Positions 45,230 to 53,826 of a stretch of 64,000 bases of DNA are shown piece after piece (within the stretch, counting starts at the first letter, position 1; the number at the start of each line of letters is the position of its first letter). A model generated the notes under the pieces. That model saw only the letters and a program-made list of their open reading frames with translations. It had not been told where the DNA came from and did not search any database. Both the position numbers and the translations under genes were made by a program. The DNA comes from Undibacterium paludis (GTDB lineage: Bacteria; Pseudomonadota; Gammaproteobacteria; Burkholderiales; Burkholderiaceae_D), in NCBI RefSeq assembly GCF_022568815.1, contig NZ_JAKZHX010000005.1:62001-126000 (forward strand), read 5' to 3'.

Positions 45230-47167
45230 TCAGGCAGCAACCCTGAGTGCGCTCAGCTCGGCTGTCAGTGCAGATTTCAGGCTGTCTTCCAGTTCGGTCA
45301 ATGCCTTTTTCTGCGCTTCGACTTCAGCCTGCATGCTTTCAAAGGAGGTGATCTTGTCTTCCAGGCTATCGGTCGCCACATGGATGCGCTGTATTGATTG
45401 CATGCGGTTTTTCAACTGTCCCTTATGCTCACGTATCTGCGCTTCCAGCGGCGCCATGACGACTTTCTGCCACGCCTCGACGTCACGGTTTGCCTGCAAG
45501 AAGCTTTGCTTGACGCGGGCAGCAACAGAGTCAAAGAACTTATGCATGAGCACTACCTGCGGTGTCGTCAGCAAGGTCGCGGTACTGAACTGCTTCTGGT
45601 ATACGCCTTCTATTGCCTCGATTTCCTTGATGTATTTATCCAGCGAGAACGACATCGGCGAAGACAGGGCCAGACCATGTTCGGTAGAGAACTTGCGGTA
45701 CATGACCGTCATCATTTCTGAAATCTCGTCAGTCTTTTTGTTCGAAGTCAGGAGGTTATGCTTGACCTGGCTGAAGAACTGTCTGACCGAGTCACGCAGG
45801 CCAACCGAGAACTTGCTCTTTTCCATGGATTCGCGTGCCTGGCGGATTTCTTCGCGCAGGATGTCCATGCCCAGACTGGTATACACCTCGGTGGACAAGC
45901 GGGTAAAGACTGAACGTGTGCCCTGCATGCGCAAGAGGCTGGCGTCGAATTCTTTTTTCTCGGCATCGACACGTTTCATCATGTGTTCGATGACATTCAT
46001 ATTCTTGCCGCGCAGGCTCTTCAATTCCATCATCTGTTCAATCACGCTGCGGCTGCGCGCCGTGATCACGGCTTGCTGGGCGCTGGTGATTTCATTGATT
46101 TCTGAAGTCAGCTGCGCGCGGATAATGCTTTGCTTGGCCGGTATCAATTCCTTGGATAGCGCATATTCCAGCGTGGGCAGGCGGCTCCTGGCCAGCAAAG
46201 GCGCATCCTTGTTGATCTTGGCCAGCAAACCTTTTTGTGCCGAGATGGGGAATACCTGTTTTTCTTCCAGACCCAGGTTATGGGCAACGGTAGCGATCTG
46301 GCGGACGATCTGCGCTTCCACTTCTTCAGGTGTGCGCAATTCATCCCACATGCTGTCTATCTTGTTCAGGACTGCCATGCGGCCAGGTCCGTTGCCGATA
46401 TGGTTGCGCCAGACATCGATGTCGCTCTTGGTGACGCCGGTATCCGCTGCCAGGATGAACAGCACAGCATGGGCATTCGGGATCAGGTTCAGTGTCAGTT
46501 CAGGTTCGGTACCGATGGCGTTCAAACCGGGAGTATCGACAATGATCAACCCTTCCTTCAGCAGAGGGTGAGGGAAATTGATGATGGCGTGACGCCACTG
46601 TGAAATCTCGACCAGGCCGTCTTCATCAACTTCCAGACTGGCATCAGGGTCGTTTTCATCAAACAGGCCATATTGCTTGGCGATGTCGGTACTGACCTTT
46701 TTGGTCAGGCTGACCTGTTTGAAGGCTTCCAGCATGCCGTCGCCGGAATTGATGTTCAAAGGCAGCACCGTCCAGACGTGGCTCTGGCCCTTGTATTCAC
46801 TGGTGGACTGCGCTTCTGCCCGGGTTTCTATGGGCAGCAGCCGTATGCATGGGGGTATGGTGTCATCATATAGCAGCTCGGTTGGGCACATGGTAGTGCG
46901 GCCTGCAGAAGATGGCAGGATACGCTGGCCGTAATCGGCAAAGAATATGGCGTTGATCAGTTCAGACTTGCCGCGTGAAAATTCTGCGACAAAAGCGATA
47001 GACAATTTGTCATCTACCAGCCTTTCCATCAGGCGGGCTATGCGCTGGTCACTGGCGGCGTCGGCCATATCCGATCCATGTATCCATGTACGATACTGCT
47101 CGAGCGCTTTGACCACTCCTTTGCGCCAGTCGCTGTACTCCTGGAATTTCTGAACCAGATTGCTCAT
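45230..47167 (-). CDS. bacterial dynamin-like GTPase
   Basis: 645 aa. GTPase motifs: G1 AEFSRGKSE (the first Gly of GxxxxGKS is Ala), a threonine-rich G2 region (AGRTTMCPTELL), G3 DTPGL and G4 NKID. After the G domain (about 50-310) comes a long helical part with repeated coiled-coil character (about 340-645), ending in an alanine-rich tail. Dynamin-like proteins remodel membranes; in bacteria they act in membrane repair, division or phage defence. No transmembrane helix is visible. It sits between mutM and mutY on the same strand. Confidence 0.88.
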   Translation of the reverse strand: MSNLVQKFQEYSDWRKGVVKALEQYRTWIHGSDMADAASDQRIARLMERLVDDKLSIAFVAEFSRGKSELINAIFFADYGQRILPSSAGRTTMCPTELLYDDTIPPCIRLLPIETRAEAQSTSEYKGQSHVWTVLPLNINSGDGMLEAFKQVSLTKKVSTDIAKQYGLFDENDPDASLEVDEDGLVEISQWRHAIINFPHPLLKEGLIIVDTPGLNAIGTEPELTLNLIPNAHAVLFILAADTGVTKSDIDVWRNHIGNGPGRMAVLNKIDSMWDELRTPEEVEAQIVRQIATVAHNLGLEEKQVFPISAQKGLLAKINKDAPLLARSRLPTLEYALSKELIPAKQSIIRAQLTSEINEITSAQQAVITARSRSVIEQMMELKSLRGKNMNVIEHMMKRVDAEKKEFDASLLRMQGTRSVFTRLSTEVYTSLGMDILREEIRQARESMEKSKFSVGLRDSVRQFFSQVKHNLLTSNKKTDEISEMMTVMYRKFSTEHGLALSSPMSFSLDKYIKEIEAIEGVYQKQFSTATLLTTPQVVLMHKFFDSVAARVKQSFLQANRDVEAWQKVVMAPLEAQIREHKGQLKNRMQSIQRIHVATDSLEDKITSFESMQAEVEAQKKALTELEDSLKSALTAELSALRVAA

Positions 47168-47282
47168 GTTCCCCTCAGTTAACTTTTTTCAATTGTCCAA
47201 GTATATATGCAAGCTCTGTGTAAGCTCTGAAAAAAAATACTTAAAATTGGATTTTGCCTACATTTCAGATGTTTTTGTGCAT

Positions 47283-48104
47283 TTATTTTTGACATTTTTT
47301 GCAATAAAAGCTACTACGCTGGCCTTGTCGTATTTGACTTATGGTTTCGCCGCAGACCCGGCAAGCCTCGCCGGCACGGTCATAAACGAAGTAAGATTGC
47401 TGAAAATACCCACTTTGTCCGTCCACACCGATGAAATCCTTGAGGGTGCTGCCCCCCTGTTCTATCGCCGCAGCCAGGGTTTCCCGTATTGCCGCTACCA
47501 ATAAAGTATAGCGCGCCAGACTGATGCGTCCAGCCTGAATTTTGGGATTGATGCCTGCCCTGAACAGGCTTTCAGAGGCATAGATATTGCCTACCCCGAC
47601 CACGATATCGCCTGCCAGCAGGACTTGTTTGATGGGAGCGCTGCGCTGGCGGGTCATTTTATACAGCAGGGTGGCATCAAATCCGGGCTCCAGCGGCTCT
47701 ACTCCTAATTGTCTTAGCAACAGATGCTCTTCCAGATTCCCATCTGCCTGGTCATGCCAGAGTACCGCGCCAAAACGGCGCGGATCAGTCATGCGCAAGG
47801 CCTGGCTGCCAATAACAATGTCAATATGATCATGTTTTTGTGGCGGCACATCTTTGTCGAGCACCCGCAGATGGCCAGACATGCCCAGATGTATCAGCAC
47901 AGTACCATGCTGGAAATGCAATAAAAGATATTTACCACGCCGACCAGTCGCCAGGATGCGATAACCGCAGAGCAAAGTCGGCAGCCTGGCAGGAAAAGGC
48001 CAGCGCAGACCTTCACGCCGCAAGATCACTGCGGTGACCTGTTTGCCGTCAAGATGAGGCGCCACACCGCGCCGGGTGACTTCTACTTCAGGTAATTCTG
48101 GCAT
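47283..48104 (-). CDS. mutM: formamidopyrimidine-DNA glycosylase
   Basis: 273 aa. The N-terminus MPELPEVEVTRRG carries the catalytic Pro2 and Glu3. The conserved Lys for beta-elimination is in HLGMSGHLRV or nearby, the H2TH domain includes VVGVGNIYASESLF, and the C-terminal zinc finger is C-x2-C...C-x2-C (CRVCGETISQIRQGQRSSFYCKKCQ). It removes 8-oxoguanine and FaPy lesions and complements MutY, encoded two genes downstream on the same strand. Confidence 0.96.
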   Translation of the reverse strand: MPELPEVEVTRRGVAPHLDGKQVTAVILRREGLRWPFPARLPTLLCGYRILATGRRGKYLLLHFQHGTVLIHLGMSGHLRVLDKDVPPQKHDHIDIVIGSQALRMTDPRRFGAVLWHDQADGNLEEHLLLRQLGVEPLEPGFDATLLYKMTRQRSAPIKQVLLAGDIVVGVGNIYASESLFRAGINPKIQAGRISLARYTLLVAAIRETLAAAIEQGGSTLKDFIGVDGQSGYFQQSYFVYDRAGEACRVCGETISQIRQGQRSSFYCKKCQK

Positions 48105-48139
48105 GAGAGGGAACTTTTACCATTACAATTTGACACAGT

Positions 48140-50074
48140 GTGAAAGCACTGTCGAACCCACAGTTCTTCAGCTTCGGCGTAAAATCAGTTATCAATGTCA
48201 TTTCCGGATTCGTTTTGAAAACACTGTCACTACCTTTATCTGCCTCTATTGTATCCGCTGTGTCGCGTTTACGGCCTGCTGCCCTGCTGATCAGCGCAGC
48301 ACTGCTGAGCGGATGCGCAAGCATGGGCCAGCAAGGCAGCACCGCTGTCGATGATACACATCATGTCAGCGCCGCTGCCCAGGCTGCCCTGTCGGCTGAA
48401 CAAACCCTGCATGGCGTGAGCACGACGGCACCGGCCAATGAAGACAAACTACCGGCGGTCGCCCTGTCGGAAGAGATATTCTACAAACTCCTGACTGCAG
48501 AAATCGCCTTCCAGCGTGGCAGCTGGCAGGGTGCCTATGTGACGCTGTATTCGCTTGCCCAGCAAACGCGTGACCCGCGCATTGCCAGACGCTCAGCGGA
48601 GATTGCCCTGGCCGCCAAGCAGTCGGGGGAAGCCCTTGCAGCAGTACGCTTATGGCGCGACCTGGCGCCAAATTCGAATGAAGCGACCCAGTATTACCTG
48701 GGTTTTATGGTGATGAATAACAACCTGGCGGAAATCCAGGAGGTTTTTGCCGACAAGCTCAAGTCTGCCGACAGCAAACAGGCCGGTATCATCATGTTGC
48801 AAGCCCAGCGCCTGTTATCACGGGCACGCGACAAGAATGCCGCCTTCACTACCCTGGAAACCCTGCTCGAACCCTACAAGGACAGTGCCGATGCCCACAT
48901 GGCGCTGGCACAGGGCGCGTATACGAGGGGTGACAACAAGCGAGCGACGACTGAAGCGCAAGCCGTCCTGAAGAGCAAACCTGATTCGCAGCTGGCTATC
49001 CTGACGATAGCCCAGGCGTCATCACAGCCTGAAGCAGCCAAGGCGCTGGCTGCATTTTTGGCCAAGAACCCCGGGGCGCGCGACGTACGCCTGGCCTATG
49101 CCAGCATACTGATAGACTTGAAACAGCTTGATGCGGCAACGCATGAATTCGAGCAGTTGTCGCGTGAAAAGCCTGACGATATCAACAATATCTATACCCT
49201 GGGCGTGCTGGCCATGGAGCGTAACCACTCGCAGGAAGCCGAAAAATACTTCCTGCAATACCTGAGGGCGCAAGAGAGCAAGGCCGGCGAAGAACGCGAC
49301 CCGACCACGGCCCTGGTCAACCTGTCGCGCATCGCCGCAGAACGCAAGGACTACAAGGCAGCGCAGGAATGGCTGTCCCAGGTTGAATCCTATGACGGCC
49401 GCAATACTGCCTGGTTCAACGTGCAGGTGCGCCGTGCCTTCCTGTATGCCAAAGAAGGCAAGCAGGATGAGGCGCTGAATTTCCTGCGCAGTATCAAGGC
49501 AACGTCCGAGGCCGAGCAGGTGCAGCTGGTGCAGAGCGAAGCCCAGTTATTGCGCGATGCCGGCAAGGCAGACCAGGCCAAAGCGGTACTCGAAGAAGGT
49601 ATCAAGCAACAGCCGAACAACCCTGATCTGCTGTATGACTTTGCCATGCTGGCCGAATCGCAAAAAGAACTGGACCGCATGGAAGCTTCGCTGCGCAAGG
49701 TAATAGAACTGGCGCCCAACAGCCAGCATGCCTACAATGCCCTTGGCTATTCCTTTGCCGACCGCAATGTGCGCCTTGATGAAGCAGTCACACTGATAGA
49801 AAAGGCCAACCAGATCGCCCCGGATGATCCCTTTATCCTCGACAGCCTGGGCTGGGTGAACTTCAGGTTATCCAAGTTTCCGGAAGCCGAACAAGCGCTG
49901 CGCCGCGCCTACCAGATGCGACCCGATGCTGAAATTGCCGTACACCTTGGTGAAGTCTTGTGGACCATGGGACAGAAAGACAATGCAAAAAAAATCTGGC
50001 GCGATGCCCAGCAAAAAGACCCGGACAACCTTACCTTGAAAGAAACACTGGACAGGCTCAAGGTCAAACCCTGA
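48140..50074 (+). CDS. tetratricopeptide-repeat lipoprotein
   Basis: Up to 644 aa from the GTG at 48140. A lipobox (LLSGCAS) suggests the real start is later: a TTG at 48215 gives MKTLSLPLSASIVSA..., and a further GTG would give a 19-residue lipoprotein signal (MSRLRPAALLISAALLSGC). I keep the longest frame because no ribosome site decides. The mature protein is almost entirely TPR repeats (for example YNALGYSFADRNVRLDEAVTLIEKANQIAPDDPFILDSLGWVNFRLSKFPEAEQALRRAY). Probably outer-membrane anchored and a scaffold for envelope assembly. Divergent from mutM and followed by lolB, a conserved betaproteobacterial arrangement. Confidence 0.85.
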   Translation: MKALSNPQFFSFGVKSVINVISGFVLKTLSLPLSASIVSAVSRLRPAALLISAALLSGCASMGQQGSTAVDDTHHVSAAAQAALSAEQTLHGVSTTAPANEDKLPAVALSEEIFYKLLTAEIAFQRGSWQGAYVTLYSLAQQTRDPRIARRSAEIALAAKQSGEALAAVRLWRDLAPNSNEATQYYLGFMVMNNNLAEIQEVFADKLKSADSKQAGIIMLQAQRLLSRARDKNAAFTTLETLLEPYKDSADAHMALAQGAYTRGDNKRATTEAQAVLKSKPDSQLAILTIAQASSQPEAAKALAAFLAKNPGARDVRLAYASILIDLKQLDAATHEFEQLSREKPDDINNIYTLGVLAMERNHSQEAEKYFLQYLRAQESKAGEERDPTTALVNLSRIAAERKDYKAAQEWLSQVESYDGRNTAWFNVQVRRAFLYAKEGKQDEALNFLRSIKATSEAEQVQLVQSEAQLLRDAGKADQAKAVLEEGIKQQPNNPDLLYDFAMLAESQKELDRMEASLRKVIELAPNSQHAYNALGYSFADRNVRLDEAVTLIEKANQIAPDDPFILDSLGWVNFRLSKFPEAEQALRRAYQMRPDAEIAVHLGEVLWTMGQKDNAKKIWRDAQQKDPDNLTLKETLDRLKVKP

Positions 50075-50134
50075 AACATTCCGCGATACAGCCAGGACAA
50101 GCGGCTGACGTAACGACCATAGACCATACGCGCG

Positions 50135-50165
50135 ATGGCAGGCGGTCAGCAATACCGCCTGCCAT
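50135..50165. other. 12-bp perfect inverted repeat between TPR gene and lolB
   Basis: Arms ATGGCAGGCGGT (50135-50146) and ACCGCCTGCCAT (50154-50165) with a 7-nt loop. No T-run follows, so it may be an attenuating or mRNA-stabilising hairpin within the transcript rather than a terminator. Confidence 0.6.
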
Positions 50166-50225
50166 TGACTAGCGACTAGCAAGACTGGCCAGGGCTTCGC
50201 CCACCGCGACATATGACAATCATCC

Positions 50226-50861
50226 ATGCCTGACAAACACAACTCATCCGGCCTGATTGCAGCAGTCTGCTGCTTGCTGTTGAGCAGCGCCTGCACCAGC
50301 CTGCATCCGCCCGTAGAAACAGCTGCAACAAAGCCTGCAATATCCGCCCTGCCAACCACAACAAATGGACAGCGCAGCTATCAGGAGCAAATACAGCTCA
50401 ATGGCAAAATCAATATTCAATACCGCCAGGCTGACAAGCCGCAAAGCATGACCGTCAACTTTGAATGGGAGCAGGACAACAACAGCATACACGTCAGGCT
50501 CCTTTCACCGCTGGGGCAAACCATGGCAATCATCACCCAGACTGCCAACCTGGCGATACTTGAACAGGCCGGAAAAGAACCACAACAGGCAGACAATCTC
50601 GACCAGCTAATGCAAAACACCCTGGGCTGGCCCCTGCCTGTAGCAGGCTTGCGTGACTGGCTGCAAGGTTTTGTCGCCATCGACGGCAAAACCGCGAAGC
50701 CGTTGAAGCCGGAAGACCAGACCCTGATGACTCAGGGCTGGAAATTGCGCTACGTCAGTTGGCATGAAAACTCCAGCCTTCCCAAGCTGATAAACTTGCA
50801 AAGATATACCGAACAGGCGGGTGAAGTGTCCATCCGTATCGCGCTTGACCAGGGTCAATGA
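50226..50861 (+). CDS. lolB: outer-membrane lipoprotein receptor LolB
   Basis: 211 aa. Lipobox LSSAC (Cys23) after a hydrophobic signal. The mature LolB fold is recognised from QLNGKINIQYRQADKPQSMTVNFEWEQ, a GLRDWLQGF segment and the C-terminal beta strands. LolB accepts lipoproteins from LolA and inserts them in the outer membrane, so it should serve the several lipoproteins encoded here. Its stop overlaps ispE by 4 bp. Confidence 0.92.
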   Translation: MPDKHNSSGLIAAVCCLLLSSACTSLHPPVETAATKPAISALPTTTNGQRSYQEQIQLNGKINIQYRQADKPQSMTVNFEWEQDNNSIHVRLLSPLGQTMAIITQTANLAILEQAGKEPQQADNLDQLMQNTLGWPLPVAGLRDWLQGFVAIDGKTAKPLKPEDQTLMTQGWKLRYVSWHENSSLPKLINLQRYTEQAGEVSIRIALDQGQ

Positions 50862-51718
50862 TGTCGCCAACACCACAATTAAACAACTGCCCTGCCCCGG
50901 CAAAACTCAATCTGTTCCTGCATGTCACCGGCCGCCGTGCCGATGGTTACCATCTGCTGCAAACGGCATTCCAGTTGATAGACCGTTGCGATTACCTTGA
51001 TGTGGCCGTGCGCGATGACGGACTCATCCACAGATGCAATGAAGTCCCCGGCGTAGCTGCCGAAAACGACCTGATCGTACGGGCGGCAAAGCTCTTGCAA
51101 AGCCACAGCGGCTGCAAACTGGGGGCCAACCTGACCCTGCACAAGCACCTGCCCATGGGTGGCGGCCTGGGTGGCGGCTCTTCGGATGCAGCCACTGCAT
51201 TGATGGCTTTAAATCATTTATGGAATACCGGCCTGACACGAAGCGAATTGATGGCGCTGGCCCTGCAGCTCGGTGCCGACGTGCCGTTCTTCCTGTTTGG
51301 CGAAAATGCCTTTGCCGAAGGCATAGGCGAAGAATTGCAGGCTTTAGACACCCCTTCATGCTGGTTTGTGGTGATAGAACCGGGCGTGCAGGTGCCAACG
51401 CCAGCAATTTTTTCAGCAAAGGAGTTGACAAGAGACACGAAGCCAGTCAGAATAGCGGACTTTTCCAGCACTGAAGAAATTCACTGGAAAAATGATCTGC
51501 AAACAGTTGCCTGTGCATTGTTTCCGCAAGTTGAAGCAGCCATACAATGGCTGTCGAAATACGGACATGCAAGGATGACAGGATCAGGAGCTTGTGTTTT
51601 TTGCGCGTTTGCTGAAGAATCAGCAGCCGACAAAGTGTTGGAACAAGTGCCGGATTGCTGGACATCATGGAAGGCAAAAGCACTGAATCGCCATCCAATG
51701 GCGCAGTATGTGAAGTAA
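50858..51718 (+). CDS. ispE: 4-diphosphocytidyl-2-C-methyl-D-erythritol kinase
   Basis: 286 aa. GHMP kinase: PAKLNLFLHVTGRRADGYHLLQT at the N-terminus and the ATP loop MGGGLGGGSSDAATAL near residues 90-105, then GADVPFFLFGENAFAEGIGE. It catalyses the ATP-dependent phosphorylation of CDP-methylerythritol in the MEP isoprenoid pathway, which supplies the ubiquinone tail. Two ATGs (50858, 50861) begin the frame; the first overlaps lolB. Confidence 0.95.
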   Translation: MMSPTPQLNNCPAPAKLNLFLHVTGRRADGYHLLQTAFQLIDRCDYLDVAVRDDGLIHRCNEVPGVAAENDLIVRAAKLLQSHSGCKLGANLTLHKHLPMGGGLGGGSSDAATALMALNHLWNTGLTRSELMALALQLGADVPFFLFGENAFAEGIGEELQALDTPSCWFVVIEPGVQVPTPAIFSAKELTRDTKPVRIADFSSTEEIHWKNDLQTVACALFPQVEAAIQWLSKYGHARMTGSGACVFCAFAEESAADKVLEQVPDCWTSWKAKALNRHPMAQYVK

Positions 51719-51799
51719 GCAGTATCGCGAAATATTTGGTCTGATGCCAGTTTAACGCTAAAATAGCGGTGAATTTTGGAAGCAGGCAAACGGTTGTGT

Positions 51800-51876
51800 A
51801 GGGGAGTCGCCAAGCTGGTTAAGGCACCGGATTTTGATTCCGGCATGCGAAGGTTCGAATCCTTCTTCCCCTGCCA
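51800..51876 (+). tRNA. tRNA-Gln (anticodon TTG)
   Basis: A 77-nt cloverleaf with encoded CCA. The acceptor AGGGGAG pairs with TTCCCCT, the discriminator is G, the anticodon stem is CCGGA/TCCGG with loop TTTTGAT (anticodon 51834-51836), and the T loop is GGTTCGAATCC. It lies between ispE and prs, as in many betaproteobacteria. Confidence 0.97.
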
Positions 51877-51884
51877 TTAAATTG

Positions 51885-51916
51885 AAGCCGCCGCATAGAT
51901 TGTGCGGCGGCTTTTT
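51885..51916 (+). terminator. rho-independent terminator after tRNA-Gln
   Basis: 11-bp stem AAGCCGCCGCA (51885-51895) with TGCGGCGGCTT (51903-51913), followed by T residues. It separates the tRNA from prs. Confidence 0.85.
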
Positions 51917-51997
51917 CAGTTTTATCAGCGGCTTTTTTTGCATAAAACCCATGCAAAATAAGCCAGACCCACAAAATCTCAGCCGATAGGTCCAGCC

Positions 51998-52960
51998 ATG
52001 GCAAATGCGCGCGCAAATGACAACATGATGGTTTTCACTGGCAATGCCAATCCTGCACTGGCTGCCGGTGTCGCCAAACAGTTGGGCATTCCCCTCGGCA
52101 AAGCAGATGTTTCCAAGTTCTCTGACGGTGAAGTCATGGTCGAGATCAATGAGAACGTCCGCGGCAAAGATGTTTTCGTTCTGCAATCCACCTGCGCGCC
52201 AACCAATGACAACCTGATGGAAATCATGTTGATGGTTGATGCCTTGAAACGTGCTTCTGCCGGCCGCATCACCGCTGCCATCCCCTACTTTGGTTATGCC
52301 CGCCAGGACCGTCGTCCGCGTTCTGCACGCGTGGCGATTTCTGCCAAGGTAGTTGCCAATATGCTGGAAGAAGCTGGCGTTGGCCGTGTACTGATCATGG
52401 ACTTGCATGCGGACCAGATTCAGGGTTTCTTTGACATCCCGGTTGACAATATCTATGCGTCCCCGATTTTGCTCGGCGACCTGGTAGCAAAAAATTATGA
52501 CGACCTGCTGGTCGTGTCACCAGACGTTGGCGGTGTGGTACGTGCCCGCGCCCTGGCTAAACGCCTCGGTTGCGACCTGGCCATCATCGACAAACGCCGT
52601 CCTAAAGCCAATGTCTCTGAAGTCATGAACATCATCGGTGAAGTCGAAGGCCGTAACTGCGTCATCATGGATGACATGGTCGATACTGCCGGCACCCTGA
52701 CCAAGGCAGCAGAAGTACTGAAAGAACGCGGCGCCAAGAAGGTATTGGCCTATTGTACGCACCCTGTACTGTCCGGTCCGGCAATTCAGCGTATTTCGCA
52801 ATCGCCGCTGGATGAACTGGTCGTGACCGACACCATACCACTGACAGAAGCCGCACGCGCCTGCTCCAAGATACGTCAGTTGTCTTGCGACAGCCTGCTG
52901 GCAGAGACTTTCCGCCGCATTACCAAAGGTGAGTCTGTCATTTCTTTGTTCACAGATTAA
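51998..52960 (+). CDS. prs: ribose-phosphate pyrophosphokinase (PRPP synthetase)
   Basis: 320 aa, class I length. It makes PRPP from ribose 5-phosphate and ATP for nucleotide, histidine and tryptophan synthesis. Family motifs: [43 protein letters not shown] (ATP loop), [17 protein letters not shown] and the PRPP-binding [14 protein letters not shown]. Its promoter should lie after the tRNA terminator. Confidence 0.97.
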   Translation: MANARANDNMMVFTGNANPALAAGVAKQLGIPLGKADVSKFSDGEVMVEINENVRGKDVFVLQSTCAPTNDNLMEIMLMVDALKRASAGRITAAIPYFGYARQDRRPRSARVAISAKVVANMLEEAGVGRVLIMDLHADQIQGFFDIPVDNIYASPILLGDLVAKNYDDLLVVSPDVGGVVRARALAKRLGCDLAIIDKRRPKANVSEVMNIIGEVEGRNCVIMDDMVDTAGTLTKAAEVLKERGAKKVLAYCTHPVLSGPAIQRISQSPLDELVVTDTIPLTEAARACSKIRQLSCDSLLAETFRRITKGESVISLFTD

Positions 52961-53079
52961 GTTTGACAAGTTTCCGGCATCATCATGTTCATATGATGGT
53001 GCTTTTTTCTGGGCCCCTGGTCGCGGGGGTTCAATACCGCAAAACCATATGACAGTTTTGCATTTTTTGGAGTAACACC

Positions 53080-53667
53080 ATGAAAGTAATCGCATTTGCA
53101 CGCAAAGAACAGGGGACCGGAGCGAGCCGCCGCCTGCGCAATGCTGGCCAAACACCTGGCATCATCTACGGCGGCACAGAAGCCCCGGTAGCTATCACTC
53201 TGGACCACAATGCGCTGTACCATGCATTGAAGAAAGAAGCCTTCCACTCTTCCATCCTGGATATGGAAGTTGATGGCAAAGCAGAAAAAGTATTGTTGCG
53301 CGACTTCCAGGTCCACGCCTACAAACAACTGGTATTGCACGCTGACTTCCAGCGCGTTGATCCTAACCAGAAGATCCACGTTAAAGTGCCTCTGCACTTT
53401 GTCAACGCTGAAGTTTCTCCAGCAGTGAAACTGTCTTCTGCCGTGATCAGCCACGTTGCAGTTGAACTGGACGTTTCCTGCCTGCCAGCAGACTTGCCAG
53501 AATTCGTTGAAGTTGATCTGTCCAAACTGGAAGCCGGTCAATCCATCCACGTATCCCAACTGACATTGCCAAAAGGCGTGACAGCTGTTGTACACGGTGG
53601 TGACGTTACTGTTGCTATCGCTGTTGTTCCAGCTGGCGCAGCTTCCGCTGAAGCCGAAGCAAAATAA
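53080..53667 (+). CDS. rplY: 50S ribosomal protein L25/general stress protein Ctc
   Basis: 195 aa: an L25 domain (about 1-95, binding 5S rRNA; starting [32 protein letters not shown]) plus the C-terminal TL5/Ctc beta domain. The codon usage is biased, as expected for a ribosomal gene, and GGAGTAACACC precedes the ATG. In related genomes pth usually follows; here ggt does. Confidence 0.96.
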   Translation: MKVIAFARKEQGTGASRRLRNAGQTPGIIYGGTEAPVAITLDHNALYHALKKEAFHSSILDMEVDGKAEKVLLRDFQVHAYKQLVLHADFQRVDPNQKIHVKVPLHFVNAEVSPAVKLSSAVISHVAVELDVSCLPADLPEFVEVDLSKLEAGQSIHVSQLTLPKGVTAVVHGGDVTVAIAVVPAGAASAEAEAK

Positions 53668-53696
53668 TTTGCGCTGTTAAAAGTTCGCAAATGAAC

Positions 53697-53726
53697 AAAA
53701 GCCATCCTCCGGGATGGCTTTTTTGT
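53697..53726 (+). terminator. rho-independent terminator after rplY
   Basis: GCCATCC (53701-53707) pairs with GGATGGC (53712-53718), the stem being extended by A4/T4, followed by a T-rich tail. Confidence 0.9.
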
Positions 53727-53826
53727 TTTGTGAATTTGAAAATGCAGTAAACAGAATACGCAATTTGCAAGTTCGTGTCAGAATTGTCTGCATTCTTATT
53801 GAACATCTGTCATTGGAGTTTTTGCC

